From: Candidatus Desantisbacteria bacterium CG1_02_49_89
GTDB taxonomy: Bacteria > Desantisbacteria > UBA1551
DNA: 9,261 nucleotides
Reading direction: 5' to 3'
Assembly (NCBI GenBank): GCA_001871075.1
Contig: MNUP01000044.1
Coordinates: 1-9,261, forward strand
The position numbers and the translations under genes were made by a program. Below, piece by piece: positions 5,955-9,261 of the stretch (within the stretch, counting starts at the first letter, position 1; each line of letters opens with the position of its first letter). The notes beneath the pieces were generated by a model. It worked only from the letters and a program-made list of their open reading frames with translations, did no database searches and was not told where the DNA came from.

Positions 5955-7283
5955 CTACGGTATATAAAAGGCGTCCAGCAATCCTGCTGATTTCCTGAGG
6001 CTTGCCACGCTTTCCGCGTAATCGTAAAGCGAGTTGATATGGTTTGTTTTCGCGCCTGTCAGCGTTGTCTGCGCGTCAGCCAGCTCTATCATCGAGCCGA
6101 TGCCCGACAGGTACCTGCCCTGCGCGAGTGAGAAATTCTCTTCCGCGTTCCTCAGGCCTTCAGCTGCCGCATCTATGCTTTCCTTTTTTTCCTGCATTGT
6201 CAGGTAAGCCTGCTCAACTTCCAGCCGCACGGAAAGCTCAAGGCTCTTTTTTCTTTCCAGCGCTATACTCAGGTTCTCGCGCGCGGTGTTAAGCCCTGAA
6301 ATGTTTGAAAAACCCGTGAAAAGCGGGATGGATATCCCAACTCCCGCGTTCCAGGACGAGCCTTCCGGGTGAAAATCATACTCCGCTTTTGCCTGGATGC
6401 CTGACCCGTCTTCCAGGAACATCCTTCTCACTGAGGATGACAGGTTGATCCTGGCTGATCTTATCGAAGATTCCATTTCAAGCACATCAGGCCTGGATCT
6501 GAACGCGCGCTCAAGGCAGTATTCCAGGCCTATGTCAAAAGCAGTCGTGTCGACCGTGTTTTCAACCTCGAAATCAGCCTGTTTCATCCCTATCGCGTTA
6601 CCGAGTTTGAGTTTCGCGATCTTGAGCTTGTTCACGGCGCTGATAAGCGAGAGCCTGTCATTCGCCTTCTGGACCTCCGCCTTCGTGACGTCGATCCTGG
6701 ACTTAATACCTGCCTGGTAAAAATCCTTTGCCTGCGAAAGATGCTCTTCTGACTGCCGCAAAGATTCGGAATCCATTTCTGCCAGGCGTTTTGTTTTTAA
6801 GTATTCGTAATACTGCTGCGTAACGCTGAGTATGATCTCCCGTATTTTATCCTGCAGAAACAGGTCGCCGGAGTTCCTGTCCTCAACATCCAGGCGTAAC
6901 GAGTCGATCGTTTTACCGAAATCCCAGATGTTCTGGGTTAATGAAATTTTCGCCGAATAATCATCCGCCGCCGAAGCAGACAGGTTGTCCTGCCAGACGC
7001 TGTATGAAGCTGAGGCTTTTGCCTGCGGGAAAAGGGAAGAAATGGTCTTTGTCAGGCTGTTCCTTGAGATATTAAGGTTTGATCTCGCTATTTTAAGGTC
7101 AGGCTGGGATTCCAGCGCCATGCTGATGCATCTGCCAAGGCTGAAAACGCCGGTTTCCGCCTGCGCGTCCGCCGCAGGTGCTGCCGCGAATGCGAAGCAC
7201 GGCACCAAGAATGCCGCTATAACCGCTAATGCAGCAAATATTTTCAATGCCCCCAATATTTTTAATGCAGTTAATGTTTTCAA
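5955..7283 (-). CDS. TolC-family outer-membrane efflux protein
   Basis: 442-residue outer-membrane channel subunit; TolC-type proteins trimerise to form a tunnel across outer membrane and periplasm. A signal peptide covers about residues 1-34, with likely cleavage after AFA. Two structural repeats follow: the first starts [20 protein letters not shown] (47-66), and the second, in the back half, starts near [20 protein letters not shown]. Both are the expected alpha-barrel repeat openings, and a strand near [12 protein letters not shown] matches the beta-barrel region. Long amphipathic helices rich in A, E, K and S fill the rest. Length is normal for the family. The start is ATG with AAGGA about ten bases upstream, 19 bases after the ATPase stop. 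An internal oddity is a repeated hexapeptide in the signal peptide ([18 protein letters not shown]). The channel is expected to serve the pump encoded around it. Confidence 0.92.
   Translation of the reverse strand: MKTLTALKILGALKIFAALAVIAAFLVPCFAFAAAPAADAQAETGVFSLGRCISMALESQPDLKIARSNLNISRNSLTKTISSLFPQAKASASYSVWQDNLSASAADDYSAKISLTQNIWDFGKTIDSLRLDVEDRNSGDLFLQDKIREIILSVTQQYYEYLKTKRLAEMDSESLRQSEEHLSQAKDFYQAGIKSRIDVTKAEVQKANDRLSLISAVNKLKIAKLKLGNAIGMKQADFEVENTVDTTAFDIGLEYCLERAFRSRPDVLEMESSIRSARINLSSSVRRMFLEDGSGIQAKAEYDFHPEGSSWNAGVGISIPLFTGFSNISGLNTARENLSIALERKKSLELSVRLEVEQAYLTMQEKKESIDAAAEGLRNAEENFSLAQGRYLSGIGSMIELADAQTTLTGAKTNHINSLYDYAESVASLRKSAGLLDAFYIP
7215..7268 (-). repeat. 18-base tandem repeat inside the signal-peptide coding region
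   Basis: Codons 6-11, 12-17 and 18-23 of the channel gene encode [12 protein letters not shown] and ALAVIA. The first two are close at DNA level (GCATTAAAAATATT against GCATTGAAAATATT); the third shares mainly GCATTA. This looks like an in-frame duplication that lengthened the hydrophobic core of the signal peptide. Confidence 0.6.
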
Positions 7284-7302
7284 TGTCTTTGATATCCTTA
7301 TT

Positions 7303-7992
7303 TTATTTCTTCCCTGAAAGGTCCACTTCCTCCGTAACTTCTCCGTCTTTTAATATTATTATCCTGCGCGCGTTCTCGCCCACGTTCCTGTCGTGCGTGA
7401 CCATTATAACGGTGTGGCCTTCCTCGTTGAGCTTTCTGAGGATCCCTATTATTTCCACGCCTGACTTGCTGTCAAGGTTGCCTGTGGGTTCGTCAGCGAG
7501 TATAATAGCCGGGCTGTTTATGAGCGCCCTTGCTATCGCGACCCTCTGCTGCTGGCCTCCGGAAAGCTCGCTGGGCTTGTGGTTCATCCGGTCTTCCAGG
7601 TTTACCATTTTCATCGCGTTTATCGCTTTTTCCCGCCTTTTTTCCTTCGGGATGTTCGCGTAAAGTAAAGGCAGTTCAACGTTGCCCAGCGCGTTCATCC
7701 TCGGAAGAAGGTTGAAGCTTTGAAACACAAAGCCTATCTTTTTGTTCCTCAGTTCCGCGAGCTCGTCTTTTTCCATATGGCTGGTCTCAATGCCGTCTAT
7801 GGTGATAGTGCCGGATGAAGGCCTGTCAAGGCACCCTATAAGGTGCATCAGCGTGGATTTGCCTGAGCCTGAAGCGCCCATTATGGCAACGAACTCACCT
7901 TTTTCTATGTTTATGTTTATTCCCTTGAGCGCGGGAACTTCTATCTTGCCCAGGTGGTATATTTTTGCTAAATCTTTAGTGCTTATGATCAT
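7303..7992 (-). CDS. MacB/LolD-type ABC transporter ATPase
   Basis: 229-residue cytoplasmic ATPase, the normal length for a stand-alone subunit of the MacB/LolD/FtsE group. All catalytic motifs are intact: Walker A GASGSGKS (39-46), Q-loop Q91 within [12 protein letters not shown], signature LSGGQQQR (143-150), Walker B IILADEPT (163-170) with D167 and E168, D-loop GNLDS (171-175) and H-loop H200 in MVTHD. It should power one or both of the ATPase-less MacB-like permeases encoded downstream. It is the first gene of the transport module, 48 bases after the periplasmic sensor gene, and has AGAGGGG just upstream of its ATG. The leader carries a 9-base tandem repeat. Assignment to the family is secure; LolD and MacB ATPases are hard to tell apart by sequence, and the adaptor and TolC neighbours favour the MacB role. 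Confidence 0.95.
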   Translation of the reverse strand: MIISTKDLAKIYHLGKIEVPALKGININIEKGEFVAIMGASGSGKSTLMHLIGCLDRPSSGTITIDGIETSHMEKDELAELRNKKIGFVFQSFNLLPRMNALGNVELPLLYANIPKEKRREKAINAMKMVNLEDRMNHKPSELSGGQQQRVAIARALINSPAIILADEPTGNLDSKSGVEIIGILRKLNEEGHTVIMVTHDRNVGENARRIIILKDGEVTEEVDLSGKK

Positions 7993-8003
7993 CTTTACCC
8001 CTC

Positions 8004-8038
8004 TTTTACCATTTAACCTTTTTAACCTTTTTAACTTG
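8004..8038. repeat. 9-base tandem repeat in the ATPase gene leader
   Basis: On the plus strand TTTAACCTT occurs at 8012-8020 and 8021-8029, followed by a variant TTTAACTTG at 8030-8038; TTTTACCAT at 8004-8012 looks like a decayed copy. On the mRNA this gives repeated AAAAAGGTT blocks, each containing a weak ribosome-binding-like AAGG, upstream of the true AGAGGGG site. The array fills most of the 48-base gap between the sensor and ATPase genes. Confidence 0.65.
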
Positions 8039-8040
8039 TT

Positions 8041-8574
8041 TTATCGGCTGCGCGGCGGCGGGGGTCCTGGTTTGTGCGGATGCGGCCCTGTGTCCGAGAA
8101 AAAAGGCATTGCTGCAAGCCCCATCTCCATCCTGTTAAATATCCTGTTGAACCTTTTAGCCTGTTCGGGTTTCAGGCAGCTTCTTGTTTTTATGATGCTG
8201 TCAACCGAGGCGTTCTCGATCTGCGCCTGCAGACCCGATATTTCAAGGATGATCTTCTGTTTTTTTGCCTCATCCACCTTGCCTTCCTTTATCATTCTGA
8301 ACAGCTCTTTCCTGAGTTCGTGGGATCTCCCGGCAAGCGGCGCGATCGTTTTTTGGGATTCTTCGTGGATGCGCAGTATTTCCTTTTTCTGTTCCCCTGA
8401 GATCCCCATTTTCCTGCATAGCATGTCCAAAGGTGCCCTCTTCATGGCGAATCCCGGGCCGCCCGCGCGGAACATTTTCCTTACCGCCGCGTGCCTGAAT
8501 ATCACCGCGGAAGCTACCCCGATGTTCAGGGCAAGCGAAATTATCAATACTGCGGTCATGATCCTGGATCTCAT
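8041..8574 (-). CDS. Membrane-anchored Spy/CnrX-like periplasmic sensor or chaperone
   Basis: 177-residue protein with one N-terminal helix (about 6-26, probably an uncleaved anchor) and an all-helical, charged periplasmic part. It fits the CpxP/Spy/ZraP/CnrX 'periplasmic heavy-metal sensor' fold: helix-start motifs MGISGEQKKEIL (56-67) and LKPEQAKRFNRIF (134-146), the latter being an LTxxQ-like box. Possible metal ligands are H28, C53, H70, H85 and C133, plus a His/Pro tail PHPHKPGPPPP near the C-terminus. I cannot confirm the exact CnrX ligand set. Its ATG follows the anti-sigma stop codon with no spacer (TAAATG), and GGAGGT lies six bases upstream, indicating translational coupling. By analogy with CnrX next to CnrY and CnrH, it probably modulates the anti-sigma factor in response to a periplasmic signal; a chaperone-only role like Spy is the alternative. 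Confidence 0.75.
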   Translation of the reverse strand: MRSRIMTAVLIISLALNIGVASAVIFRHAAVRKMFRAGGPGFAMKRAPLDMLCRKMGISGEQKKEILRIHEESQKTIAPLAGRSHELRKELFRMIKEGKVDEAKKQKIILEISGLQAQIENASVDSIIKTRSCLKPEQAKRFNRIFNRMEMGLAAMPFFSDTGPHPHKPGPPPPRSR

Positions 8575-9045
8575 TTAAGCACCTCCGAGATATTCGCTGT
8601 AAAGACTGCCGAAAGAGTTTTCAGGCAGCGCTTCCAGCGTTTGCAGGTTCAGGGTTGATTCGGTTTCCTTTGAAAAAGCTGATTCGTCGTTCGCCTGGGT
8701 CCAGTAGGTGTTGCCCAGCAGAACTCCGGCCAGCAGGGAAAAGCCTATTATAAGGAAAGAAAATGCCGCGCCTGCGAAAGCTGTCCTGAAACCAAGCCTG
8801 AAGATGCCGGGAACGGTTTCGGCGCCTTCGGCAGAGATCTTTGCTTTTATTTTATTGAAAAAATAAGGCGGGGTTTCGAGAACTTCAGGAACTGCTAGTT
8901 CCTTCAGTATAGCGGATGTGAATTCAATTTCTTCCCTGCATTCCGGGCATGAGTCAAGATGCGCGTTCAGCTCTTCCAGACGGTCAGCGCCCAGCTCGTT
9001 ATCCGCTTTCAAAGAAATGAGTTTTTTCGCGCTCTTGCAGTCCAT
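8575..9045 (-). CDS. Zinc-finger anti-sigma factor, single membrane helix
   Basis: 156-residue membrane protein. The cytoplasmic N-terminus is a zf-HC2/ZAS anti-sigma domain with C3 and the diagnostic H29-x3-C33-x2-C36 (HLDSCPEC), which binds zinc and clamps the ECF sigma factor. One membrane helix spans about 89-111 (FAGAAFSFLIIGFSLLAGVLLG with its flanks), leaving about 45 residues in the periplasm ending EYLGGA. It follows the sigma gene by 53 bases, the usual order for cognate pairs, and has AGGAGG eight bases before ATG. The periplasmic tail is the likely contact point for the Spy/CnrX-like protein encoded immediately after it (inference). Release could occur by conformational change or regulated proteolysis; nothing here decides which. 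Confidence 0.88.
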   Translation of the reverse strand: MDCKSAKKLISLKADNELGADRLEELNAHLDSCPECREEIEFTSAILKELAVPEVLETPPYFFNKIKAKISAEGAETVPGIFRLGFRTAFAGAAFSFLIIGFSLLAGVLLGNTYWTQANDESAFSKETESTLNLQTLEALPENSFGSLYSEYLGGA

Positions 9046-9098
9046 CTTCGATGCCTCCTGATATATTAGACAGGCGTAAAGCTTAAAAACTTGCTGCC

Positions 9099-9261
9099 TT
9101 AGAGCATGCCTTTTTCTCTGTAAGGAAGCAGCACTGTCCTCAGCTTGCGCTTCGCCTTGAAAAGCAGGGATTCAACGGCCGGGATCGAAACCTTCATTAT
9201 ACCGGATATTTCTGAGTAGGAACGGCCCTCATACCTGGAAAGGATTAAGGCCGTTTTCTGG
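9099..9261 (-). CDS. ECF RNA polymerase sigma factor, C-terminal part (cut by window edge)
   Basis: Only the last 53 residues lie in the window; the 5' part is beyond base 9261. They form sigma region 4, a helix-turn-helix that reads -35 promoter elements: ALILSRYEGRSYSEISGIM, then VSIPAVESLLFKAKRKLR, ending YREKGML. The order 'YSEISGIM..S.PAVESLLFKAKRKL' is typical of extracytoplasmic-function sigma factors. The first complete codon inside the window is at 9260-9258, and the stop TAA is at 9101-9099. With the anti-sigma and sensor genes directly following, it is the likely master regulator of this operon and perhaps autoregulates it. Its promoter is outside the window, so this cannot be tested here. 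Confidence 0.88.
   Translation of the reverse strand, partial: QKTALILSRYEGRSYSEISGIMKVSIPAVESLLFKAKRKLRTVLLPYREKGML

Noticed and set aside
7742-8578. Plus-strand frame of 278 codons spanning the ATPase, the gap and the sensor gene
   Set aside because: It crosses two well-supported minus-strand genes and contains repeats (NLFNLFNLF) created by the 9-base leader array; it has no family resemblance.

Overview
All ten genes in this window lie on the minus strand, so transcription runs from the high-coordinate end to the low one. They read as one long envelope-stress or metal-type efflux operon from a diderm bacterium. A TolC-family outer-membrane channel and a periplasmic adaptor require an outer membrane. 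The gaps hold short palindromic repeats of a kind I associate with uncultured diderm lineages. Omnitrophota or a similar candidate phylum is my guess, at low confidence; nothing here fixes the taxon.

Layout in order of transcription: (1) A control module: the tail of an ECF sigma factor (cut by the window edge at 9261), a zinc-finger anti-sigma factor with one membrane helix, and a membrane-anchored Spy/CnrX-like periplasmic sensor whose ATG directly follows the anti-sigma stop codon. (2) An efflux module: a stand-alone MacB-type ABC ATPase, a TolC-like channel, a MacA-like adaptor and a MacB-like permease without its own ATPase domain. (3) A low-GC pair: a membrane-anchored or secreted YHS-domain protein and an ICMT/PEMT-type membrane methyltransferase with an extra C-terminal domain of about 200 residues. 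(4) A second stand-alone MacB-like permease, after which no convincing terminator is seen.

Likely working model (inference): a periplasmic signal, perhaps a metal ion or envelope damage, is sensed by the Spy/CnrX-like protein and passed to the anti-sigma factor. This frees the sigma factor to transcribe the operon. The ATPase would energise the two permeases as a homo- or heterodimer, and the adaptor would connect them to the TolC channel. The sigma/anti-sigma/periplasmic-sensor trio resembles CnrYXH of metal-resistant Cupriavidus. An ICMT-family protein (CzcN/NccN) also accompanies metal-efflux operons there, and YHS domains are cysteine-rich and often metal-linked. The metal theme is therefore suggestive, but the pump itself is MacAB-type rather than RND-type and its substrate cannot be read from sequence.

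The two most unusual points are the AT-rich YHS-methyltransferase pair sitting between two GC-richer permease genes, and the unrecognised His/Cys-containing C-terminal domain on the methyltransferase. Intergenic gaps carry several short palindromes and tandem repeats. I see no tRNA, rRNA, CRISPR, insertion sequence or riboswitch.
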